A DNA stretch of 64,000 bases from Stichopus chloronotus (lineage: Eukaryota; Echinodermata; Holothuroidea; Aspidochirotida; Stichopodidae). The position numbers and the translations under genes are program-made. Position 1 is the stretch's first letter, and the number at the start of each line of letters is the position of its first letter. The DNA lies in the NCBI GenBank assembly GCA_021234535.1, contig CM037836.1, forward strand, positions 16,289,111 to 16,353,110, written 5' to 3'. This document shows positions 36,501 through 47,214 of this stretch, piece after piece. The notes beneath the pieces were generated by a model. That model was not told the origin of the DNA and did no database searches. It saw only the letters and a program-made list of their open reading frames with translations.

Positions 36501-39500
36501 ATTTGTAGTCCCCAGAAAATGTCCGAGTAGGCTCACTGTTTACTGACTTAGCATCCAACTCGACAATACATTATGTAGCCACATACTTACGCCTAATTCG
36601 CCCAAACTCCATTGTCTCTTTTCCACTTAGCAAAGCCTCTCAGGAACTATCACAATTGTTTGATTACGTCATCACGCTTGATCTGGATGGACAACCATTA
36701 TCTGGCTATGGAACTGTTGCATCCACCATACTATCAAATACAGTGATGAGAGTAAGTATTTTCTTTTGTGACATATATGTCAATAAATGGCAAGATGACG
36801 AGGACGGGTTACGTTGCAGAACCATATTCCGATAGTTTGACAAGATGACATGAATTAGTCTCCAAGAGTAATCAATCACATTCTTTAAAGCTTTACGTAG
36901 CATCCCTGTGATCCAGGGATCCTTTTACAGCAATGAGAATTCTAGCAAGTACAAGGTAGCGTTAAAAACTTGATGTTTTCAGCAAATTACCCCCAAAGAG
37001 TTGGTGCACATAGCACTCTAGTTTCTCTTACTGTCTGTCAAATAGTTAAAGCAAGGAAGCAAAATTAACGGAAATGTAACATTTCAGAAAGTTAGTAGTA
37101 CTGTAACTGAGTTCAAAGTGATGTCTACCTAAATAATATCTGAGGCATTTTCTTTGTTTAAAGAACTACAGCAATGCAAAGAACATAAAGGCCTTCATTC
37201 CAGGAACAGTGAAATTGATGAAATGTGAGAACGAACAACTGGAAGAAATGGCAGCTAACGCAATTGGTTGCATTTACCAGCAAACAGAGTTACTGCTTCC
37301 TTGTGCAGATACGGTCATGGAAGTGTACCTGGAAGGGAAAGGTCAAACCCTCGGTTGTAAGTTTGCTCATATTAAAGCGTTTGAATATGTAAGAGAAAAA
37401 AGTAATCCCTTGTTTCAATTTTAGCAAAATCTTCAATAGGATTACTAAGAATGAAAATTTTACAAAAAAACTTTTCATGTCCTGCTCAATCAAAGTTTCA
37501 GTTTGAAGGCTTTGTTCAAGTTCGAGGTGAGTGCTTTCATCACAAACTTTACCTTCGAATATAAAGATTAAGACACAAATTAGATATATGAACTTCAGGA
37601 TGGTTTAGAATATTCAATCCCTTCTTACATGTTTCTTCTCAGCATCTTATTAAAGTGCTTTCTCTCTGAAATACGAATATCCAACTTCTGTTGCTGAAAA
37701 AATATAACATGCCATTCTGTTAGTGAGTACATTGTTACACTTGCTATCATGACACTCTCTTAATTTGCTTTTCACCCATGTACATAGTTCGTTGGTCACA
37801 AAAATTGTTCTTCTGCTTACATTTCTGCTGATGTTTTATGGGACAACACATTTTTCTGCCACGCAGTCGCTCACAAAGTCAACCTAAAACTTTAAAAATT
37901 CGTCAAGTGTTTTAATCAACTAAATTTATTGAAGATCTTAACGTTACAATAGGTCCCTGTAAAGAAGCTGTTTTGAATTTTACTTTGTTGGTCGTTTCAT
38001 GCTTCATGCAATTGGCCCTTAATTTTGTATTTGCAGTGGTCTTACAGCCTTTGTACAAGGACGCCCCCGATAAAGTCATGATACACTTTGATAAGCTAGC
38101 TGAAAAAGCAGCAGAAGATATGGACGATAGCGAGAAAACATACTTCTACATGTTTCTCGGAGACGTGGCTAAAAGAGAACCGAAGGTAATTAGAAGAGCA
38201 TAATCAAATGAACGATTTGTACTACATATTATAGGTGGATGTGGGAGCTGACCTTTTTTCTTCATCATCATGAAATTTCTTTTTCTCTTTCCTTTATCTG
38301 AGTTTATTCGCGTTTATCAGCGATTAAAGCAGCTGCTCAAACTACTGACTTACAGTCAATTAAGCATTTGCCCAGTGTAGCGTAAAGGCTACATTACAGT
38401 TTTTTTTTCATTGAAGAGCTCTGAGCACCTTGCTCATGTGACATATACGTTGCTTTGTTACACTCGGTGTTTGCTCAAATGCTACCGTGACCATGTCAAA
38501 TCCGGTATGGGGCGAAACAACCTGACGAAACTCATTCGCCTGTCGTAATGAACCTGAGGCTTCGATGCCTGTCTCTTACAGCAACAGATTCTAGCACTGT
38601 TTTGTTATTTTTAGAAAAAGAATGGTTTTGAAGAAGATGGTGTTCGTATATTACAATATCCTTCCTCAATTAAAATGTCCGTGCCCCAACATAATTTCGT
38701 AACCTTACTGCTACATTTTGTCGGTGATTCATCTAGACTAACACTTCAATTTCAGAGGATCGTTCCCTATCTTGGTAACGTGATAAATGATTTCAGAAGC
38801 ACCTCTAATGTACACTTGGCCTACATGGCTGTCGCTGACGTTGCTGCGGATTACCCTGCGGAGGTTGAGAAATACAGCAAACAGTTACTGGATGCGTGGG
38901 AGAAGAATCCAATGACAGTAGCATCGGCCTGCAAAGCACTCGCTAATATAGGTAGAATGAACGAGGTAAGTTGGTGTGGTTTTTTACATGATTACAGCAT
39001 AGAAGCAGGATCGTTTTGTTTGTTGGGGGATACAAGGCTGGGAAAGAAGGAGACTTGTGTAAATGAGATTTAAGGCATTAGAAGACGACAGTTCATCACA
39101 CAGCAGGGATTATCTTTAAATACGCCTCATGAAGTACCTATATGGCAGGTGGGATCTCATTACCACTTCGCGCAGTGGAAACTACAATCGCTTGTAATAC
39201 CTCCATGTGGTTTTAATGACCATTAGCTACTTACTTTTAAGACAATAGCTTGCATCTTTCATTGTAACTTATTATTTCCTCATGTTTTTAATTACACTTT
39301 GATTGTGTTGGCATCATTTAGACCGACAATACTCGGTCAACAAAGTTTACTATTGCTAAAACTAACTATTTTGGTTGAATTTAAAAACTGTAACAGAATG
39401 TTAGGCCGTTGATCCATGCACTATGGTGATTCTTTGCATCACAAGGGCCACCATGAATACGATTACATTTCTTGATATGTGATTGCTTTCCTTCGTTAAA

Positions 39501-39938
39501 ACTATTACTTGTATTATTACGTATTACGTGTTTGCAATGCAGCGAGGTAGTAAGGTGCACAACATTGACACAGTAATTGGAAACAAATGTGCCGTATCCC
39601 CTAAAGTACAATATTAAAAATACCTCAGAGCTGATACACAAAAATTTCATGTTCAAACATTTCATCCTATGTGTTTTAACTAAGACATAAATTTATCATA
39701 ATTTTGCATTTTAACAATAGAAACTGGCGGATAAGTATCTGACCATATTTGCGAAGAAGTTACAAACCATTGATCCCATGTGGAAGACGGTATTGCTAAT
39801 GGAGATGAAACGAATTGGTCAGGCTTACAAAGAGCCCTTACAGAAACACAGAGCGGCGATTGAGGCAGAGAAAAATGGAACTCAAATGGGACTACCAGAC
39901 ATGGTACAAAGCATCATAGACTTCCTGGAAGGCAGAAC
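30549..39938 (+). CDS. right copy, ARM/HEAT-like repeat exons 1-10
   Basis: Ten exons encode about 540 residues of helical hairpins. Recognisable blocks are [137 protein letters not shown] and [19 protein letters not shown]. The repeats are too degenerate to name a single family by eye; ARM/HEAT is inferred from pattern and domain order. The exon 7 acceptor is the aag at 37161-37163 rather than the nearby cag, because the left copy begins HYS where this one reads NYS. Confidence 0.75.
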
Positions 39939-42900
39939 GTAATTAAATTTTTTGTTTGTACCAATTTCATATAAAGAGCTACAATCTTGAGCAAATCTGA
40001 CTGGAACACCCCTCCCCCTTTTCTATTGCTTCAGGTGTACAGTTCACAACGTACATTCACTCATTCGAAGATGGGCCCGGAGTCGTACGATATCCTTAGG
40101 ACTGAGATGCAAGAATACATTGAATAGCAAAGGGCAAAAAGTTTGTCAAAGAATGTAACTGAGTGCGAGTGTGGGAAGTGGTAACGCATTCCGTTAAGAT
40201 AGTGTACATCCCCATGTGTCATATTGTTAAAGTAAATTATCTTCATCCTTTTTTTGAAATTATTCACAGCTTAGAAAACGTGAGCACGGAAGTTGCTGAA
40301 CATAAAGAGCAATTAGATGATCTGGATACCAGAGTAGTTGGCACAGAGAATGACATAAAACGACTAGATGAAGAAGTTACAGTGCAAGGTGAAAAACTAG
40401 AAAACGTCCAGAACGAAGTGGCAGAGCAGGGGGACAGATTGGACACATTGGAAGTCGTGGTAGATGAAACCGTAGAGAAAGTTGAAGAAATAGATCACAA
40501 GGTAGATATCACTGCAGTACGAAGATTCACGTTGATTCCAACTTATGTACTATGCAATATTTTTATGTTGTAACATTTAACCAACTATAGCTAGAATATA
40601 CGATACTAGTACAGGTAATCAAACTGCCGATGTACAGTATCATCATAGCAAGCAGTTGATAGAGTGCCAATTATAAACACAAGAAAACAATTAAAAAACC
40701 AAACAATTACTATTCTATTACTATTCTACATGGAAGCACACAATTACTACAATGCCACATAGAATCACATACTTAATATACTATTACTTACAAACAAATA
40801 ACGTCTTCTCACATACAACTAGACAAAGTGAACAAGGTTACTTCCTCTTAAAAACACACATATATATGTTTACCACTTATCGCATATCATCACAACCACC
40901 CCGCGACACCACTACTACACTTACAACTACATGCGTATCAGCGCTTTACTCCAGAAGGAAGTAGTCTTATAGGCCAAGGTTACTGATTTATCTTGACATC
41001 TCATAAGACATAAGATTCTCCAGGTTAGACCCATACCAGTAGCTACAGTAATGCTGTCATAAATCTTGAATCATATTCCAAATCTGCTTCTTCACTGACC
41101 ATCATATGTACACAGTTTAGCTTCGTTTGAGGGAATCATACTCTGCCATCTTCACATCTTCTTTGCAGACTATAACCAATGCACCTAAGTGGTCACGTGA
41201 CGTATCTAAGATTCTTAATCCCGAGCATGAGTATGACTGGAGGTATTTAGCTATTCGCCTTGGTTATTCTGGTGAAGATGTCCGTAACTGGGCCTTGTCT
41301 CCTGACCCTACCATGGCCATACTCGCAGAATGGTACACCACGCATAAGAGCAGTGATGCCACTTACGCCATCCTCACAGCTCTCCAAGACATGGGCAGAA
41401 CAGAAGCAGCTGAAATTGTAGAAAAAGCTCTTGAGGAAGCAGGTAAGGATGTCAAATACCGGAAAAAACTGGAATTCATCAGATAATATATGAGTAAATG
41501 GCACAAAACGTGGAAATTTTGTTCATGATCAGCCTTAAAAATACTAAAAAACGATGCCCAGAATACAAACTTGGTTCTAAAACATATGAATGTAATCTAT
41601 GCAATCAACTTCACTTTTTTGTTTTCCGTAGATCAAATGGTACCGAAGCCAGTTGATGAGATGTCTGACAAACCTTGTCCAGTCTTTATCAGTTACCAGT
41701 GGGATCATCAACCCGAGGTGAAAGCGGTCAAGGACCATCTGGAGATGGCCGGATATCGTTGTTGGATGGACATTGGACAAATGGGTGGGGGAGACCAACT
41801 GTTTGCCAAGATAAATGATGGAATGAGGGCAGCAAAGATGGTCCTGTGTATGGTGACCTCAAAATACGCAAAGTCAGAAAACTGCAACAAGGAGGTTAGA
41901 CATTTCACGAATATCAGTCGGAAATATTGAACTTTGGAAATGCATTTACAATGTATCACATCATTGCTGTAATATTTTGGTTTAACAATCAACCTAATTT
42001 TTGTCCTATTTAAATTATTGTCCTATTAAATACACTTTGCAAGTAGAAGGACTAATAACAAATGACGACTTGGAAATAATTTTTGCAACAATGTTGGGTA
42101 AAAATGTCTTAAAATATGCTACTAGATATACACTGCTAATTTAATGAGAGCCATATTTTTGTTAGATGTTTACATCTTACCTTTGTCATATTTTATTTAC
42201 ACATTTCGTCATGTAGGTAAATCTTGCCAATCTTCTGAATAAACCAATCATCCCTATTTTGATCGAGAATATTTCCTGGCCTCCTGAAGGATCTATGAGC
42301 ATGCTCTTTGCTCAGCTTCTCTACATCCAATTCTTCTCAGAGGGAGAGTATGTTAGAGGAGAGAAATTTTGGCCCGATGACAGATTTCACGAACTCCTAG
42401 GACAAATTGGATACTACGCCCCTCCCGATCAAGAAATTATCACAGAGGGTGAGACCTTAATTACTTACCATATTTAATATACCAAGGTATTATTTTATAT
42501 TTACCTCATTGAGCTATGAAAAGCTTAGCAAACTCATTTATTGTACTGTTCACATTTAAGATTATATCTCTTTTCAGAATATCAAAATTGGGTGCCACAA
42601 ATCGATGACGCCCCAGAGGTGAAAGTTGTAAAGAAGGCGGAACAGGCTAACTCCTCTCAGTCTAATGAGAAGACAGATGTAAGAAATAACATTGTATCTG
42701 CAAGTCCTGGCTGCTGCTATAATGTCAGTGGCATGAAAAAGAAACTTTGATGTTTGTGATGTTTCGATGTTGCCTATAATGAAAATAATGGGGATTGTGA
42801 CCCAGTGAAAAAGGAAGTGGACCAATGCCTGTGATTGTTATCACATTAAAAAGTTGTTGATCTGCAGCGACGGTATTGTGTATACATGTGAAAGCCAAAA

Positions 42901-45428
42901 GACTATGTTGCGTGTATTTCATTGTAGTCTAGAACAATGTAAAGCACACAGAGAACAAACGGGAAATCTCTGATATACATATCGGGAAACTGATGTCAAC
43001 AGTACGTGTAAAGTTCCCATGAATTCTGACTGTCAACCTCAAACTGTGCTTGCCGTTGGTCCATGAGCTCACTTAATTTGTGATTGGTAAACGTTTTAAG
43101 GTCGTTGGATACATTAAAGCTTGCTGACATGGATATGTGCCTTAAGGCGGCTGTTATGGCATAGTGGGTCGATAATACACAAAACAAATCAGTATTGAGA
43201 ACACCAACATTTTGTATTCTATTTATACCGCTTTAATAGGAGACTGATAGACCACCAACCGTCTTCATATCTTATCAATGGGGTAAACAACCTCAGATTA
43301 AGAAACTCTTCAACGAACTGACGAAACTTGGATTTCCATGTTGGTTGGACATCATGCAGATGGGAGGTGGTGATCCTCTGTTCGCCAAGATCGATAAAGG
43401 GATCAGAAACGCAGAGGTAAACAACAAAGTGCATGGCATTTTTGGTGGTTTCTTTAGAAAATGATCCATGCATTGTCACAGACATCTCTCACAAATATCC
43501 CACCGGGGCTCTTCTGCATTTCCCAAAAGAAATGAAACCTAACTATGTCTCACAATTTAGTATCTACACTCACATTACAATAAGTTAAAGAACTGGTCAC
43601 ATGAAAATGACATTTTGAGGTACTGGGTGCATTAGGCATTCAAAATGTTGAAAATAGCCTCAAATTACGTCAAAATCCGTCAAAAATTGACAAATTTACA
43701 GGCAAATTAGTGTCTCACAGCTGTGTCATGAGTAAACATTGGCTGAATATGCAAATTTGTGACGTCACGGGAGGGACTCCCAGGATTTGTCTTATGTTCC
43801 CTTGTTTATGTAACCTTTATTTCAAGGTCATTTGATAATTTTATATGCCCAGAGGGTTTTATTTTGGAAACATGTATTTTCTCCTTCAAAAATATCGATA
43901 TCACTTACCAATGTGAAACTCAGTAATTAAGTAATTAAGAGGCAAAATATGCAGGGTTAACAAAAGAAAAACTGACACTGTGCAACACTCCACGTCATCT
44001 GTTTTCCATTTTCTTCAAACTTTGAAAAGTCATATCTCAAAAACGGTAATAGATACAAACTAAATTCCAACGGATTTTCACTCAAGGTTTTACTTTGTAA
44101 CGTTTGCATGAAGGGAGCTTTTTTCTGGAAGCTTGTCACCCGACCTTTAAACATCAAAAGCTAGGAACACAAAATCATGATGCAACTACTGAAGTGATAA
44201 AAATGAAGATGATTTTTTTGACATTGTCCTGGCTGTATTTATTTCAAATCTTGGGGGTTAATTTACTTTACCAAGGCAAAGATCCTATAAGGGGTAAGAT
44301 GAAAGCAGATGATACTGCTCTTTTTTTAATTACTGAGAAAATACTCTAGGGTAAGTTCACTCTAAGAATTGGTAAGTGCATTTCATTCTTAAAGCAATCC
44401 CGAAGAATACCACAAATATATAGCCATTGAAAATGAATGTAAAAGTATAGATCTGATGCACGCATATTTATGCATTTGGGTTGGTTAGTCTGTTTGCATC
44501 TGCTCACTGTTATCTCCATACTGATCTTCGAAATTGTATTACTAAAGTTGAGATCTAACCGTCCAATAAGTGTGACGAACCTACAAATTACAAAGTAGGT
44601 AATATAAAGTTGTGTGTAATATATAACTTCATTACTTGTGATTATGCTGAACACATTGTATGCTATGAATCTACTTTGCCCTTTCGTATAAAGATTGAAT
44701 CGTTCTCAATAATTGTTCCATCTTTAGGTTGGGTTATGAAATTATTGTGTTGCTTTACAATACAGGTTGTTCTCTCGTGTGTTACATCGAAGTACGCTTT
44801 ATCTGCGAACTGCAGACGAGAAGTGAGTTTATCGGACGCACTGCGTAAGCCAATCATACCTCTCCTTTTAGAAGAAGGCATGACGTGGCCACCTCCTGGA
44901 CCAATGAGCATGACGTTTACTCAACTCCTGTACATTGACTTCACTACCGAAGAAAGCCAACGAGACTTTCAGGATGCAAAATTCGACGAACTAGTTGCTA
45001 AGATTAAAGATTACGTTCAACCAGATGAAGTGATCATTCAAGAGTTATCCGAAGATCAAGCATCTCCTGATGAGAGACCTCCTTCCAGGGTGTCATCAGC
45101 TGCCAAATCGAGATCAGAGACCCCTTCACAGACATCTAAATCCCCATCTCCTACGACTCAATCGTCACCGGCACCCTCAACGGATCGCAGAACACCATCT
45201 ACTAGACCAGTTTCATCACATTCGTCTGGTCGTCCTTCGAGTAAGACTAGCGACAGGGATGCAACACCTTCAGCCGATACTCAAGAGACAAACACACCAA
45301 CTCGCCCAAGCAGCACCAAATCAATGCCGGAGAGACCCGGTAGTGCAACCGTGTCAATCCCGGAAAGGGCGTCTTCGTCGTCACCAAAGCAAAAGAAAAA
45401 GAAATCCTCCATATGCACCCTGCTATGA
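30549..45428 (+). CDS. ARM/HEAT-like - coiled coil - Death - TIR - TIR - CaaX protein (right copy)
   Basis: Seventeen exons: 30549-30724, 31429-31549, 32622-32785, 34634-34763, 35940-36076, 36631-36751, 37164-37356, 38037-38185, 38756-38965, 39721-39938, 40270-40501, 41169-41442, 41632-41894, 42217-42448, 42578-42678, 43240-43416, 44766-45428. They sum to 3561 bases, an uninterrupted 1186-residue protein with all phases matching. Approximate layout: helical repeats 1-540, coiled coil 541-617, Death domain 618-708, TIR1 715-860, linker 874-907, TIR2 910-1035, Ser/Pro/Thr-rich tail 1040-1170, Lys-rich patch and CTLL end 1172-1186. By family knowledge, Death and TIR domains signal by helical assembly and some TIRs cleave NAD; both TIRs here keep the catalytic-type Glu. 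Membrane attachment by prenylation is predicted. The start is the ATG homologous to that of the left copy. The intron at 43417-44765 is the only long one within the TIR region. Confidence 0.85.
36272..36310. repeat. 13-bp perfect inverted repeat in an intron
   Basis: CCCCTCGACGGAC at 36272-36284 and its exact reverse complement at 36298-36310 enclose a 13-base loop. It lies in a locally GC-rich 250-base patch in the intron between exons 5 and 6. No coding role seen. Confidence 0.8.
40270..40501 (+). CDS. right copy, coiled-coil exon 11
   Basis: 232 bases encoding repeated units of the form L/V-x-x-x-x-x-V with E, K, Q and D between them ([37 protein letters not shown]). This is a strong coiled-coil pattern with partial 14-residue periodicity, likely the oligomerisation segment before the Death domain. 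Confidence 0.85.
41169..41442 (+). CDS. right copy, Death-domain exon 12
   Basis: Carries [38 protein letters not shown] and [17 protein letters not shown], the usual Death-domain core. The exon is bordered by a tctttgcag acceptor and GCAG|GTAAGG donor (phase 1). The first bases of the following intron also resemble the left copy (ATGTCAAATAC, GTAAATG), so homology extends past the exon. Confidence 0.9.
41632..42448 (+). CDS. right copy, TIR1 (exons 13 and 14)
   Basis: Exons 41632-41894 and 42217-42448. [20 protein letters not shown] forms strand A and helix [20 protein letters not shown] the BB region; [19 protein letters not shown] the next strand and catalytic-type Glu helix; [18 protein letters not shown] the following strand and loop. 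The intron sits immediately after the Glu codon. The domain is of the TIR_2-like kind, close to bacterial and invertebrate TIRs rather than Toll-receptor TIRs; that placement is from motif appearance only. Confidence 0.92.
42578..42678 (+). CDS. right copy, linker exon 15
   Basis: Encodes a charged linker ([20 protein letters not shown]) between the TIRs, phase 1 to phase 0. If the GAT|GTAAGA donor were not used, the frame would run 16 codons to a stop at 42748-42750, giving a protein with TIR1 only and ending in MKKKL. Intron retention or alternative polyadenylation could therefore make a short, non-prenylated form. Confidence 0.75.
43240..44960 (+). CDS. right copy, TIR2 (exon 16 and start of exon 17)
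   Basis: Exon 43240-43416 reads [37 protein letters not shown] and IRNAE. Exon 17 begins [20 protein letters not shown] and continues [18 protein letters not shown]. All core TIR elements and the catalytic-type Glu (CRREV) are present. The intron lies before the strand VVLSCV, unlike TIR1, where it follows the Glu. Confidence 0.9.
44961..45428 (+). CDS. right copy, disordered tail with polybasic patch and CaaX box
   Basis: After TIR2 come about 30 helical residues ([20 protein letters not shown]), then about 110 residues dominated by S, P, T and R. The protein ends with [13 protein letters not shown] then TGA. Cys followed by T-L-L is a CaaX motif; a final Leu usually favours geranylgeranylation (known for Rho-type GTPases and G-gamma). 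A Lys cluster before it resembles membrane-binding tails such as K-Ras4B. Confidence 0.85.
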   Translation, partial: RDFQDAKFDELVAKIKDYVQPDEVIIQELSEDQASPDERPPSRVSSAAKSRSETPSQTSKSPSPTTQSSPAPSTDRRTPSTRPVSSHSSGRPSSKTSDRDATPSADTQETNTPTRPSSTKSMPERPGSATVSIPERASSSSPKQKKKKSSICTLL

Positions 45429-45969
45429 TCAAAGACTTCTACAGTTTCGTTCACGAAATTGTTATCAGCAATATTTTCAGACACATGCATGGGTAATACA
45501 TTTTAACTAATTTAAGTTGCTTAGATTCTTGTTATAAGATTTAATGATTGAAATTATATCATTTGCAAACCTACTATTGAGATTGTAACTTCAGAGCTAA
45601 GAAGAGTATGCTTTTGTGGGCGACCGGAATACATGCATATTTTTTAACACAGTGTGTTGAATTAAATCAGTAATTTGTATGCGTTACAAGAATAGAGAGA
45701 GAGAGAACGTAATTATTTCAGACACAAGTGTACTTGTAATGTACACATGGAATATACTTTTGCTTAATTTAAAGGCAACTTTTCTAGTGAAACAAATGTT
45801 TCAGTTTGTATGACTGCTGGGCCATGAGGCTCAGATAAGAGTGTGGTTCCTTTCAAAAAGGAATTGAGGGTTGTGCACACTCCCATCATCGCAGCCTGAT
45901 GATACAAGATGTAATTGTACTTTCACAAAGTTGACAATTTGACAAATGCTGTACACTAAGGTAGCTTCT

Positions 45970-45975
45970 AATAAA
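45970..45975 (+). promoter_or_regulatory. possible poly(A) signal of the right copy
   Basis: AATAAA 542 bases after the stop codon; a second lies near 46011. No earlier AATAAA was noticed after the stop. Confidence 0.35.
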
Positions 45976-46658
45976 TTTAGTTTATGATATAGCTGCAAAA
46001 GAAGAAAGTAATAAATAATTAGATATAAAAATGTAAGTAATGTAAGTGTAAATGAATTAATGTAACTGTTTGAAATGAATGAATGTGTTTTTTAAGTAAT
46101 AAATAATTATATTGTTGGTCGAGGCAATAGAGGTGGTATAGGAGGGTAAAACAATTAGCCAGCAGTCATTCTTTAATGTTAAAAATTCAAAGGGAAAATC
46201 TGTGACAAAAAAGCAAACATACAAAAGCTTGTAAACAGTAGACAGCAACAAGAGAAACCACAACTTTTTAATATACAAGAAACAATTGACAAACAATTAA
46301 AAACAATATTTTAATGAGTTAACTAATAACTAAAGTAATAGTTTATTTTATAATTTTTGTTCTTTGACTCTCTTCAGGTGATCGGGTACCATTTGTTAAT
46401 ACACTTTAGGCTACTAGACACTTTCTAGAATGCAATGAGAAAACATTGCGACTGACCGAGAGGTTGGAGACCTGTCGGTGCAGTTTGGAATAGTTGGCTT
46501 AGGACCAGGTTCACATTTGCGACAGTATTTTAACAGTTTTAAGGAAACCGGGCATAAAAGACATGTTTGATATTCGTTGCAAAGCTTTAAACCGTTGCGT
46601 TTTAGTCGCATGAGACCAGTATACGTCTGTCTCTGACCCGACTGTGACGAGACTCGTC

Positions 46659-47214
46659 TTAAAAGGATGGTCCAGCCACAAGTATAGCTTTGATATGTTG
46701 AAGAGTAAATAATCTGACCATTACAGTGAAACGTCTATTCCATTCCCGTGGGTGGTTCCCGAGACTTGAGCAGCTGAAGTCGCCAAATTTGTTACAAAAA
46801 ATTAACTTGAAGCAAACAGGTGTGATGTCATACCCGAATTGATAAAGCATTTTATGTTTTTTTTAAAAAAACTTTACACCAAATTTAATACTTTACTATC
46901 TATAGTGCTATCATAATATGAATGTATGAGGGGTATGAGAGTTTTGTGACCTTCACATAGCCAGTACTTAAGCTGACCATTTATTGATTTCCAGGTCAAA
47001 ATAATAGATACAATAATGAAGAAACAAAAGACTCTATAAGAATGTGAGATGTCACTGCTGCTTCAAGTTCACAGTTGGTAGCAAACAGGGTAACTTCAAC
47101 TTACAATTTCTTGAGAACCACGCCTGAGAACTGGACAGAATTTTCACCAGCATGGTTCGATTAACTTGCTCTTAAACATATCAAAGCCATATTTGTGACT
47201 GGACCATCCTTATA
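46659..47214. mobile_element. foldback/MITE-like element with about 50-bp terminal inverted repeats
   Basis: The left arm 46659-46709 (starting TTAAAAGGATGGTCCAG) and the right arm 47164-47214 (reverse complement starting TTATAAGGATGGTCCAG) match over about 50 bases with a handful of differences, including CTTTGATATGTT in both. The interior of about 450 bases has no long coding frame. This is a non-autonomous DNA transposon pattern; a TA or TTA target site is possible but not certain. Confidence 0.75.
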
